Virus record (IMG/VR): IMGVR_UViG_3300030107_000200
Coordinates: 1-22,091 of that record
From: a virus
Length of the DNA: 22,091 nucleotides
Direction: 5' to 3' (one strand)
Part shown: positions 1-6,114 of the stretch, piece after piece
How the letters are laid out: each line of letters starts with the position of its first letter
Position numbering within the stretch: position 1 is the first letter of the stretch
Translations under genes and position numbers: made by a program
Notes under the pieces: model-generated
Told to the model about the DNA's origin: nothing
What the model saw: the letters and a program-made list of their open reading frames with translations, nothing else
Databases searched by the model: none

Positions 1-49
1 AGAAATAAATAAGTGCAAAGAATATTAAACCTTCAATTATTGTTTTCAT
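1..49 (-). CDS. small hydrophobic protein, partial (runs off left edge)
   Basis: An ATG at 49-47 on the minus strand opens a frame that stays open to the window edge, giving 16 residues, MKTIIEGLIFFALIYF. The run from Ile-5 to the edge is hydrophobic, so a short membrane-anchored peptide is plausible. Immediately upstream (59-50) is AAGGGGAATA, almost the same ribosome binding site as the next minus-strand gene (AAGGGGAAATA). That match is the main reason to call it real. A sigma70-like promoter candidate lies about 27 bases upstream. No function can be assigned from 16 residues. It could be the start of a longer protein or a very small peptide. Confidence 0.45.
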   Translation of the reverse strand, partial: MKTIIEGLIFFALIYF

Positions 50-75
50 TATTCCCCTTGTTTGTTTTTATATTT

Positions 76-103
76 ATACTAACCATTTTGGTACTATTGT
101 CAA
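76..103 (-). promoter_or_regulatory. sigma70-like promoter candidate for leftward gene, with palindrome in spacer
   Basis: Read on the minus strand there is a perfect -35 box TTGACA (103-98). A 16-base spacer leads to TAGTAT (81-76); TATAAA lies 19 bases downstream as an alternative -10. The palindrome ACCAAAATGGT (92-82) fills the spacer, where a bound repressor would block polymerase. It would drive the partial gene at 49. The assignment is by inspection only. Confidence 0.4.
82..92. promoter_or_regulatory. palindromic operator candidate, copy 1
   Basis: ACCATTTTGGT has half-sites ACCA and TGGT separated by three bases. An identical 11-mer occurs at 448-458. Both copies sit at leftward promoter candidates. 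This suggests a binding site for a dimeric phage regulator, but no regulator gene is present in the window. Confidence 0.35.
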
Positions 104-108
104 TATTA

Positions 109-360
109 TTAAAGATATAAATGTAATTTAATTTCTTCAGGTGTTAATATTCTTACATCTTTAGGGTTGCAATTATTCTTACTCAACCATTTATTTATAT
201 GCTTTGTAGTAGTCATAGAATATTTTTTAGAAGTTTTAAAAAACCCCTTCAAATCTAAACCAGCTACAGGTGTTGAGTATGAGAAAAAAACACTTTGTCT
301 AGGTGTTTCTCCGTTTGTTATTTCTGTCTCGTTGTTTCCGTGTCTTATCAGTTTTATCAT
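109..360 (-). CDS. conserved-looking phage hypothetical protein, 83 aa
   Basis: The ATG at 360-358 is preceded by a good ribosome binding site (AAGGGGAAATA on the minus strand). The opposite-strand frame (167-385) has poorer, hydrophobic low-complexity content, so the minus-strand gene is preferred. The product is basic and soluble, without membrane segment or signal peptide. The middle holds FFSYSTPVAGLD (about residues 25-36) followed by YSMTTTKHINKWL (about 47-59). I recall similar tyrosine- and tryptophan-containing stretches (Y-S-x-T-T-x-K/R-H-I-N-K-W-L) in small early proteins of marine phages, but cannot assign a function. It lies in the leftward transcription unit, away from the virion genes, so an early or host-takeover role is more likely than a structural one. 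Confidence 0.7.
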   Translation of the reverse strand: MIKLIRHGNNETEITNGETPRQSVFFSYSTPVAGLDLKGFFKTSKKYSMTTTKHINKWLSKNNCNPKDVRILTPEEIKLHLYL

Positions 361-447
361 TATTTCCCCTTTTTTAGTTGTTTAGTGATTAGATATGTAA
401 AATGATCAACAATTTTTGTATGTACATTTATCAACCTAATCACATTT

Positions 448-458
448 ACCATTTTGGT
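448..458. promoter_or_regulatory. palindromic operator candidate, copy 2
   Basis: Identical to 82-92 (ACCATTTTGGT). It falls about 19 bases past the -10 of the minus-strand promoter candidate at 504-477, in the expected early transcribed region. A weaker relative, CCATATTGG, occurs at 824-832. Confidence 0.35.
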
Positions 459-476
459 TATATTTAATTAAAAGTA

Positions 477-504
477 AATATATATTGTGTTCATAATGGG
501 TCAA
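477..504 (-). promoter_or_regulatory. sigma70-like promoter candidate for the leftward operon
   Basis: On the minus strand, TTGACC (504-499), a 16-base spacer and TATATT (482-477) resemble a host sigma70 promoter. It lies 117 bases upstream of the 83-aa gene's start, in the divergent gap 361-551, which holds no credible gene. The rest of that gap is AT-rich; a direct repeat ATGCAACA (523-530 and 542-549) sits just before the rightward gene at 552. Confidence 0.35.
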
Positions 505-551
505 AGATATTAGTGTGATATAAATGCAACACGTGGTATTTATGCAACAGT

Positions 552-737
552 ATGAGGTATATTTATAATATTAAAGATGATGAAGGCAAAGAAGAAACAT
601 TCAAAGCTATGAGCTATAAAAAATTATTAAAACTATTAAACAATAAATATGAGCCAGGCAAGATCGTACAAGTAAAGTACACAAATAAAAAAGATCATGA
701 CTTGTTGAAGTATGTAAAGATAAAAAGGGTTGAATAG
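552..737 (+). CDS. small lysine-rich hypothetical protein, 61 aa
   Basis: The frame encodes a strongly charged, Lys/Glu/Asp-rich product, with YKKLLKLLNNKY near residues 22-33 suggesting an amphipathic helix and a VQVKYTNKKD strand-like stretch after it. There is no clear Shine-Dalgarno before the ATG; the upstream bases read ATGCAACAGT. The coding call therefore rests on composition and the absence of a better frame. It stands alone between the divergent control region and a 334-base gap. It could be a small DNA- or RNA-binding accessory protein, but no family is recognised. Confidence 0.5.
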   Translation: MRYIYNIKDDEGKEETFKAMSYKKLLKLLNNKYEPGKIVQVKYTNKKDHDLLKYVKIKRVE

Positions 738-1071
738 TTGCAATTCTAATAATCAACCACCGCCAGCTTTCCTCGTGTATATAATCGGTCAGTAGTATTG
801 ACCTATATATTATTAATATTTTTCCATATTGGTGTATCGATAATAAAAGATTATCAGACGTAATGTAATATTATCTAGGCAACTGACTATTTTAGAAATG
901 CTATACCCCCTATACCCCTATATTGACCCGCTGTTTAATATATATATATACATGGGACTCGAGGACACCTTTACAGACACAGCTTTAGCCACCCCCACAG
1001 AATAACCCACACCTTTATTTGCCAAGCCTTTCTAGTTTAAAATATTTTATAATTACTATATGTAGTATAAT
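738..1071. other. gene-free control region upstream of the packaging genes
   Basis: No credible reading frame is present; the longest ATG frame seen by eye is 17 codons at 952 without a ribosome binding site. Contents: an inverted repeat GGTCA...TGACC (about 787-803); a perfect GATAAT-AAAAG-ATTATC hairpin (839-855); a tandem TATACCCC repeat (about 902-919); an alternating TA run (939-950); and C-rich, G-poor stretches around 903-930 and 990-1015 unlike the AT-rich surroundings. Lying just before the terminase gene, it is a reasonable place for a late promoter or a packaging/terminus signal, but neither is shown. Confidence 0.5.
923..950 (+). promoter_or_regulatory. sigma70-like promoter candidate for the virion operon
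   Basis: TTGACC (923-928), a 16-base spacer and TATATA (945-950) resemble a host-type promoter pointing at the structural genes. A second, weaker candidate is TTGCCA (1019-1024) with TATTTT at 1043-1048. I see no T7-like phage RNA polymerase promoter repeats, but cannot exclude them. Confidence 0.3.
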
Positions 1072-1263
1072 ATGTGGAATTACATACAAGACGACTTAAC
1101 ATCTATAGTTTTAATTGATGAAAAAACAAATACTCTAACTATTAAGATATATGGATTACACAACAGGAAGATAGCAGAACATTTTGCTCATTATGCAATG
1201 AGTATATTAGATTTTGATTATCATAATTCTCAATATAGTATGCCATCTAAAATGATACACTAG
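1072..1263 (+). CDS. small protein preceding terminase, 63 aa (possible small-terminase-position gene)
   Basis: A compact acidic protein with a beta-rich start (SIVLIDEKTNTLTIKIYGL, about residues 11-29) followed by a probable helix (RKIAEHFAHYAMSIL, about 32-46). It ends two bases before the terminase start, so the two are probably co-translated. No clear Shine-Dalgarno precedes the ATG; TATAAT directly abuts it at 1066-1071. The position is where a terminase small subunit often lies. However, at 63 residues with no visible helix-turn-helix it cannot be named as one. I recall short proteins of this strand-then-helix pattern at the same place in other marine podophages. Confidence 0.65.
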   Translation: MWNYIQDDLTSIVLIDEKTNTLTIKIYGLHNRKIAEHFAHYAMSILDFDYHNSQYSMPSKMIH

Positions 1264-1265
1264 AT

Positions 1266-2537
1266 ATGGATATTAAAATACCTTACACCCCTAGAAAACA
1301 CCAAGCACATTTACATAAAGAAATATCTAAACATAGATGGTCGGTGCTAGTTTGCCATAGAAGGTTCGGCAAAACAGTATGTATGATTAATCACTTAATT
1401 AGGTCAGCACTATTGTCTAAAAATAAGAACCCAAGATATGCCTACATTTCGCCAACATTTAAACAAAGTAAGTCAATCGCTTGGGATTACATGAAACAGT
1501 TTACAGCAAAGATACCTTACACCAAGTTTAATGAAACAGAGTTAAGAGTAGATTTACCTAATGGTGCAAGAATAACTTTACTTGGATCAGAAAACTCCGA
1601 TGGGTTGAGGGGTATCTACCTAGATGGATGTGTAATTGATGAGTATGCAAATGTTAATGAAAAACTATTTCCTGAAATTATAAGACCAGCACTATCGGAT
1701 AGAAAAGGTTATTGCGTATTTATAGGTACGCCACAAGGAATGAACAATAACTTTTATGAATTATACCAGCACGCACAAGGAGCAGAAGATTGGTTTAATT
1801 ATAAAGCTAAAGCAAGTGATACAAAAATTGTAGATGAAGATGAGCTTGTCAAAGCAAAAGAAGTTATGGGAGAGAAAAAATATTTACAAGAGTTTGAGTG
1901 TGATTGGATAGCTAACATAGAAGGATCAATCTATAGCGATACGTTAGTAAAGATGGAAGATAAAAAACAATTAACAAGAGTACCCTACGATCCATCATTG
2001 CCTGTAAGTACATCTTGGGATTTAGGAGTATCAGATCATAGTTCTATTATATTTTATCAACAATTAGGTAGATCAATAAACATTATTGATTATCACGAAG
2101 AACGTGGTCAAGGATTACCGCACTATATTCAATTAATTAAAGATAAGGAATATGTCTATAAAGATCATTTTGCACCACATGATATAGAAGTAACTGATTT
2201 TAGTAATGGTAAGACCAGGAGAGAGGTCGCCTATCAATTAGGAATTAGATTTAAAGTCGTACCAAAAATACCATTAGAAGATGGTATACACGCAACCACA
2301 ATGACTTTACCTCGATGTTGGATTGATACAGACCATTGCAAAAAGTTAATAGATGCGTTAAGACATTACCATCGGAAGTATATAGATAAAAATCGAATGT
2401 TCCGAAGTAAACCTGTACACGATTGGTCATCTCATGCGTGTGATGCTATGAGATACTTGAGTGTAGGTTTACAAGAAATAAATACTAGACAAGCTGCACC
2501 ACAAAGTGTAGCAGATAACGAATATAGGATTATATAA
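1266..2537 (+). CDS. terL: terminase large subunit (DNA packaging ATPase/nuclease)
   Basis: This is the packaging motor that translocates phage DNA through the portal and cuts it into genome lengths. The ATPase half shows a Walker A-type HRRFGKT (residues 31-37), a Walker B VIDEYA (123-128) with catalytic Glu-126, and a coupling motif FIGTPQG (152-158). The nuclease half has the RNase H-like first acidic site in SWDLG (Asp-252) and the final HACDAMRY with Asp-393. At 423 residues it is shorter than T7 gp19 (about 586), fitting the compact terminases seen in many marine phages. Its place directly before the portal differs from T7, where gene 19 lies at the far right end. The ribosome binding site is weak, so coupling to the gene ending two bases upstream is likely. 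Confidence 0.95.
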   Translation: MDIKIPYTPRKHQAHLHKEISKHRWSVLVCHRRFGKTVCMINHLIRSALLSKNKNPRYAYISPTFKQSKSIAWDYMKQFTAKIPYTKFNETELRVDLPNGARITLLGSENSDGLRGIYLDGCVIDEYANVNEKLFPEIIRPALSDRKGYCVFIGTPQGMNNNFYELYQHAQGAEDWFNYKAKASDTKIVDEDELVKAKEVMGEKKYLQEFECDWIANIEGSIYSDTLVKMEDKKQLTRVPYDPSLPVSTSWDLGVSDHSSIIFYQQLGRSINIIDYHEERGQGLPHYIQLIKDKEYVYKDHFAPHDIEVTDFSNGKTRREVAYQLGIRFKVVPKIPLEDGIHATTMTLPRCWIDTDHCKKLIDALRHYHRKYIDKNRMFRSKPVHDWSSHACDAMRYLSVGLQEINTRQAAPQSVADNEYRII

Positions 2538-2538
2538 T

Positions 2539-2760
2539 ATGGGATCATTGTTTTCACCAAAAATGCCATCACTACCACCCGTTCAACCTTTGCCGACACC
2601 ACCATCAACTGAATTGTCTGCTGAAGAGAAAAAAAGAATTGCAGCGGAGCAAGCAGCGATAGAAAGAAAAAGAAAAGGTAGAAGATCAACTATCTTAACT
2701 GGACCATTAGGTATTGAGGAAGAAGCTGAAACAGAAAAGAAAACTTTACTAGGAGTATAA
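2539..2760 (+). CDS. small virion-module protein with KKTLLG tail, 73 aa
   Basis: The N-terminus is proline-rich (about residues 8-23). A charged alanine/lysine/arginine helix follows (about 27-48). The C-terminus reads GRRSTILTGPLGIEEE (about 47-62), then EKKTLLGV. The next gene shares this C-terminal block (GRSMTIMTGPKGIEEE...RRSLLGK), so the two are paralogues. I recall short proteins of many tailed phages ending in such a TIxTGPxG...KKTLLG block between terminase and portal. T7 gp7.3, a small virion protein, has a vaguely similar basic, low-complexity character. A role in head-tail joining or assembly is inferred from position only. Confidence 0.8.
   Translation: MGSLFSPKMPSLPPVQPLPTPPSTELSAEEKKRIAAEQAAIERKRKGRRSTILTGPLGIEEEAETEKKTLLGV
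2751..2755 (+). promoter_or_regulatory. Shine-Dalgarno formed by the upstream gene's conserved tail codons
   Basis: AGGAG lies six bases before the ATG at 2762. It is made from the Leu-Gly-Val codons (CTA GGA GTA) of the KKTLLGV tail of the preceding gene. The same arrangement recurs at 2989-2992 and 3165-3168. Confidence 0.7.
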
Positions 2761-2761
2761 T

Positions 2762-2998
2762 ATGGGAGGAAGTCCAGCAAGAGCGATTAGAAGAGTGATC
2801 AGTCCACCAAAACCCCCTGCACCTCCAACTCCTGCACCGACTACAGCAGAAGTTTCTCAAGCAACTGCAACTAGCATGGATGGATATGATTCAAGAAGAA
2901 CAAAAGCCAGAGGTAGATCAATGACGATTATGACAGGACCTAAAGGCATAGAAGAAGAAACATTAACATTAGGTAGAAGAAGTTTACTAGGAAAATAA
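2762..2998 (+). CDS. small virion-module protein with RRSLLG tail, 78 aa
   Basis: Paralogue of the preceding 73-aa gene. It has a basic start (ARAIRRVI), a Pro/Thr/Ala-rich segment (about residues 15-30), then RGRSMTIMTGPKGIEEE (about 50-66) and the tail GRRSLLGK. The Pro-rich linker followed by a conserved basic tail suggests a flexible tether with a terminal docking peptide. This is inference. It follows the previous gene by one base and overlaps the next ATG by one base. Its RBS is embedded in the upstream gene's end. Confidence 0.8.
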   Translation: MGGSPARAIRRVISPPKPPAPPTPAPTTAEVSQATATSMDGYDSRRTKARGRSMTIMTGPKGIEEETLTLGRRSLLGK

Positions 2999-3174
2999 TG
3001 GCAAGAAAAACTTTTAGACAATTAATAAAACCTGTAGCAAGAGTTGCCATAAGAGCAAGAAATAAAGCATATACTAAATCATATTCTAAAGGTAAAAGAA
3101 CCAAGGCAATAAAAAAATTTACTTTAAACTATCCAGATTTAACAATTAATAAAAAAACTTTATTAGGACAATAA
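2998..3174 (+). CDS. very short basic protein with KKTLLG tail, 58 aa
   Basis: The ATG at 2998-3000 overlaps the previous stop codon, and the frame runs 58 codons to TAA at 3172-3174, which overlaps the portal ATG. An SD (AGGA, 2989-2992) sits five bases upstream. The product starts MARKTFRQLIKPVARVAIRA, is very rich in Lys/Arg, and ends INKKTLLGQ, matching the tails of the two upstream genes. It lacks their TGPxGIEEE block. Exact fit between neighbours with one-base overlaps at both ends, good SD and the shared tail make it a real gene despite its size. Function unknown; the strong positive charge would allow DNA or RNA contact. Confidence 0.85.
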   Translation: MARKTFRQLIKPVARVAIRARNKAYTKSYSKGKRTKAIKKFTLNYPDLTINKKTLLGQ

Positions 3175-4802
3175 TGGCAAAAACAGATTTAACAAAAAAA
3201 TTATTATCACGTTTCGATAGACTAGCAGGTCAAAGACAAAACTGGGAAACGCATTGGCAAGAAGTAGCGGACTACATGATGCCAAGAAAATCAGACGTTA
3301 CAAAAAAAAGAAGTCGTGGCGATAAAAGAATGGAACTTATTTTTGATAGTTCCCCTTTACAATCTTTAGAATTATTAGCAGCATCATTACATGGTATGCT
3401 GACTAATCCGTCAACACCTTGGTTTGCATTAAGATTTAAAAATTTAGAAATTGATAATGAAGATGAAGCTAAACTTTGGTTAGAGTCTGCAACCGATGCA
3501 ATGTACACAGCATTTAACAGATCAAACTTTCAACAAGAAATATTTGAATTGTATCATGACCTTATTACCTTTGGTACAGCAGCAATGTTTATTGAAGAAG
3601 ATGATGAAGATTTTATAAAATTTTCTACAAGACACATTGACGAAGTTTATATTGCGGAAAATGATAAAGGTAGAATAGATACTATCTATAGAAAATTTAA
3701 ACTATCAGCACGAGCTATTGTACAAAAGTTTGGTGCTTCTGTATCACAAGATATTTTAGTTATGGAAAAGAAAGACCCATACAAAGAAATAGAAATTGTA
3801 CACGCAGTTTATCCAAGATCAGATTTTAATCCTAACAAAAAAGATAAAAAGAATATGCCATTTGAATCGGTATACATGGAATATAAAAATGGAAATGAAT
3901 TATCCGTATCAGGTTATAAAGAGTTTCCATTTGTTGTACCTAGATACTTAAAGGCTTCACATGAAATTTATGGAAGATCACCTGCAATGACAGCATTGCC
4001 AGATGTGAAGATGTTAAATGAAATGGCAAAGACAACAATTAAAGCTGCACAAAAACAAGTAGACCCACCTTTACTTGTACCTGATGATGGTTTCTTATTA
4101 CCAGTTAGAACTGTACCAGGTGGATTAAATTTTTACAGATCAGGTACGAGAGATAGAATTGAACCATTAAACATTGGTGCAAACAATCCTTTAGGATTAA
4201 ACATGGAGCAGCAAAGAAGAGAAAGTATTAGAGCTGTGTTCTATGTAAATCAACTCATGATGCAACAAGGACCACAAATGACAGCAACAGAAGTTATACA
4301 AAGAAACGAAGAGAAGATGAGATTACTTGGTCCTGTATTAGGTAGATTACAATCAGAATTACTAAAACCATTAATTGATAGAGTATTTAATATTCTATTA
4401 AGAAACAATCAATTACCTCAAGCACCTGAATTTTTATCAGGTCAGGATATAGAAATTGAATACGTTTCACCATTAGCAAAAGCACAGAAATCCACAGAGT
4501 TACAATCTATTATGAGAGCTATTGAAATTATGGGATCACTTGCTAATGTAGCTCCTGTATTTGATTATGTTAATTTTGATAATCTTGTTAAACATTTAGC
4601 TGATATAGTTGGTGTGCCACAAAAGATATTAAAATCACAAAATCAAGTTAATGCAGAACGACAACAAAAACAAACAGAACAACAGGAGCAAATGCAAATG
4701 CAACAATTACAACAGGTAGCAAAAGCTGGAGGAGATATAGCTCCACTAGCAAAAGCCTTACCTGAAGAAGCTAAAGCTGTTGCAAATGCTGATATAGAAT
4801 AA
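3174..4802 (+). CDS. portal protein (T7 gp8-like head-tail connector)
   Basis: This forms the dodecameric ring at one capsid vertex through which DNA enters and leaves. At 542 residues it matches T7 gp8 (about 536). The start has the family's pattern of helix, tryptophans and a YMMPRKS-type segment (residues 10-39), followed by DSSPLQSLELLAASLHGMLTNPSTPWFAL (about 59-87, key features SLHGML and PWF). A later GLNMEQQRRESIRAVFYVNQLM and MTATEVIQRNEEKMRLLGPVLGRLQSE-type helical region (about 342-395) is typical of the family's stem/crown. The last 40 residues are Gln/Ala-rich, as in a flexible C-terminal crown. It overlaps both neighbours by one base, so it is coupled in both directions. Confidence 0.93.
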   Translation: MAKTDLTKKLLSRFDRLAGQRQNWETHWQEVADYMMPRKSDVTKKRSRGDKRMELIFDSSPLQSLELLAASLHGMLTNPSTPWFALRFKNLEIDNEDEAKLWLESATDAMYTAFNRSNFQQEIFELYHDLITFGTAAMFIEEDDEDFIKFSTRHIDEVYIAENDKGRIDTIYRKFKLSARAIVQKFGASVSQDILVMEKKDPYKEIEIVHAVYPRSDFNPNKKDKKNMPFESVYMEYKNGNELSVSGYKEFPFVVPRYLKASHEIYGRSPAMTALPDVKMLNEMAKTTIKAAQKQVDPPLLVPDDGFLLPVRTVPGGLNFYRSGTRDRIEPLNIGANNPLGLNMEQQRRESIRAVFYVNQLMMQQGPQMTATEVIQRNEEKMRLLGPVLGRLQSELLKPLIDRVFNILLRNNQLPQAPEFLSGQDIEIEYVSPLAKAQKSTELQSIMRAIEIMGSLANVAPVFDYVNFDNLVKHLADIVGVPQKILKSQNQVNAERQQKQTEQQEQMQMQQLQQVAKAGGDIAPLAKALPEEAKAVANADIE

Positions 4803-5050
4803 TGGGTCAAGCAAAAGATAAAGAAAAAAATTTTGAGAAGTATGTTCAAGATTTAAAAAAAAACTACCAATACATATTCAATACAGACGAAGGCAAACAA
4901 GTAATGTCTGATTTAGAAAAAAGATGCCACCATCATACGACTACCAATGTAAAAGGTGATAGTCATGAAAGTGCATATATGGAAGGACAGCGTAGCATCC
5001 TTCTATTTATAAAAGCAATGCTACAAAACGATAATGAAAAAGGAAAATAA
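4802..5050 (+). CDS. Bbp19-like small virion protein, 82 aa
   Basis: The core YIFNTDEGKQVMSDLEKRC (about residues 24-42), then a short polar loop and YMEGQRSILLFIKAML (about 59-74), matches my recollection of the Bbp19-like family. Its members are small proteins encoded between portal and scaffold in many podoviruses, first named in Bordetella phage BPP-1. Their exact role is not established; a head-assembly or connector function is inferred from position. A CHHHTTT cluster (42-48) is a curious potential metal site. The ATG overlaps the portal stop by one base; the scaffold gene starts three bases after its stop. Confidence 0.75.
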   Translation: MGQAKDKEKNFEKYVQDLKKNYQYIFNTDEGKQVMSDLEKRCHHHTTTNVKGDSHESAYMEGQRSILLFIKAMLQNDNEKGK

Positions 5051-5052
5051 AA

Positions 5053-5931
5053 ATGTCAGAAGAAACGCAGATAACGGAGAAAACAACTCCGCCTGTAGAA
5101 ACGACAAAAACGCCTACAGAAACTAAACCTGTCGAAGCAACAATAACGCCTTCTACAGAACCAACACCACAACCTACTAAATCTTGGAAAGAAGCAATTT
5201 CTGAAGAGTTTAGAAATGATCCAAACATAGAAAAGTTTACAGAGATAGATGCACTTGCAAAGTCATATATCAATGCAACTAAAATGATTGGACAAGATAA
5301 AGTTGCTGTGCCTAACAAAAACTCAACAGAAGATCAATGGAACGAAGTATATGAAAAACTAGGTAGACCTGAATCTGCAGATAAATATACTTTAAATGTT
5401 AAATCAGATGTTGTGCCTATAGAAGATACTGCAATCAAACAGTTTGCAGAAAATGCTCATAAGCTAGGTTTAAATAACAAACAAGCTCAAGGTATTTTAG
5501 AGTTCTATAAAACAAATATGGAAGGTGTAGCTCAACAGGCTAAAGTTGATACTGAAACTGCTCAAGCTCAATCCGAGCAACTTTTAAGACAAGAGTGGGG
5601 TAGAGACTTTGAACCTAATGTTAAAAAAGCTGGAGCATTAGCAAAAGCTAATATGAATACAGAAATATTAGATATGACTTTATCTAATGGAACTAGACTT
5701 GGCGATCATCCTGAAGTAATAAAAGGTTTTGCAAAGATTGCTAACATGATGTCTGAAGATAAAATGGTTACTACAGAAAGCGAAAACGTAAGTAATGTAG
5801 GAGATATTGAGTCAGAAATATCTGAAATCATTAATAATCGTGAAGGACCTTATTGGAATAAACAACACCCTGACCATGATAAAATGGTACAGCAAGTTTA
5901 TACATTAAGAGAAATGTTAAATAGCAAATAA
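5053..5931 (+). CDS. capsid scaffolding / assembly protein (T7 gp9-like)
   Basis: Scaffolds guide capsid protein into a shell of correct size and leave before DNA enters. The first 43 residues are a Thr/Pro/Glu-rich disordered stretch; then come SWKEAISEEF (about 44-53) and a segment IDALAKSYINATKMIGQDKVAVPN (about 65-88), a pattern common to scaffolds beside T7-like capsid genes. The rest is acidic and helical, rich in Gln/Ala/Lys, and ends in a helical segment (WNKQHPDHDKMVQQVYTLREML), where many scaffolds bind capsid protein. Length (292) is close to T7 gp9 (about 307). RBS AAGGA precedes the start. The gene lies directly before the capsid gene. Confidence 0.88.
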   Translation: MSEETQITEKTTPPVETTKTPTETKPVEATITPSTEPTPQPTKSWKEAISEEFRNDPNIEKFTEIDALAKSYINATKMIGQDKVAVPNKNSTEDQWNEVYEKLGRPESADKYTLNVKSDVVPIEDTAIKQFAENAHKLGLNNKQAQGILEFYKTNMEGVAQQAKVDTETAQAQSEQLLRQEWGRDFEPNVKKAGALAKANMNTEILDMTLSNGTRLGDHPEVIKGFAKIANMMSEDKMVTTESENVSNVGDIESEISEIINNREGPYWNKQHPDHDKMVQQVYTLREMLNSK

Positions 5932-5934
5932 TTT

Positions 5935-5974
5935 TAATCCCTTGTATTTTTTCTTAAATTAATATAAGGGATTA
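5935..5974 (+). terminator. hairpin after scaffold gene (attenuator or processing site, not a classical terminator)
   Basis: Arms 5935-5948 and 5961-5974 pair over 14 bases with one G-T pair (AATCCCTTGTATT against AATATAAGGGATT plus a closing T-A), around a 12-base loop. No U-run follows on either strand, so it is more likely a transcript-stabilising, attenuating or RNase III-type processing hairpin than a full terminator. Its place between scaffold and capsid suits a need for far more capsid than scaffold. Confidence 0.6.
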
Positions 5975-6114
5975 TTACTAGGACAATTCGTAAGAACCCT
6001 AATGACAACAGGAAAGACTGTGTTCTAACAGAACTAAAATGCAAGAGATGCCTGCCTATTGGTGGAGAACCTTTCTGTTTAACTTAACAATAACAATAAA
6101 AATGGGAGACAAAT
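5974..6114 (+). ncRNA. structured leader of the capsid gene (candidate RNA element)
   Basis: This stretch is visibly less AT-rich than its surroundings. A long-range pairing is possible between AACAGGAAAG (6007-6016, one bulged G) and CTTTCTGTT (6071-6079). It encloses at least one small hairpin, GTTCT-AAC-AGAAC (6022-6034). After it come an unstructured AAC-repeat-like run and the capsid RBS. The layout resembles a capped multi-stem 5' leader. The same stretch also carries a Cys-rich open frame without a standard start codon, so RNA and protein explanations compete. Pairing was found by eye only. Confidence 0.35.
6104..6108 (+). promoter_or_regulatory. ribosome binding site of the major capsid gene
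   Basis: GGGAG lies six bases before the ATG at 6115 and fixes this start. The upstream ATG at 6102 (AAATGGGAG) is in another frame. Confidence 0.7.

Noticed and set aside
167-385. 72-codon plus-strand frame opposite the 83-aa minus-strand gene
   Set aside because: Low-complexity hydrophobic product, no good RBS; the minus-strand frame has a strong RBS and protein-like composition.
945-1000. Possible tRNA remnant or attachment site (GGGACTCGAGG resembles a tRNA T-arm in reverse)
   Set aside because: The flanking bases do not pair as a T-stem, no other tRNA arms are present, and no integrase lies in the window.
952-1005. ATG frame of 17 codons (MGLEDTFTDTALATPTE)
   Set aside because: Very short, no Shine-Dalgarno, and ends within the C-rich gap; kept only as part of the gap description.
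5007-5318. 103-codon minus-strand frame across the scaffold gene
   Set aside because: Shadow of the Thr/Glu-rich scaffold frame; no operon context on that strand.
6007-6079. Cloverleaf-like folding as a tRNA
   Set aside because: No T-loop (TTCRA-type) or anticodon arm of normal size; kept as a general RNA-structure candidate.
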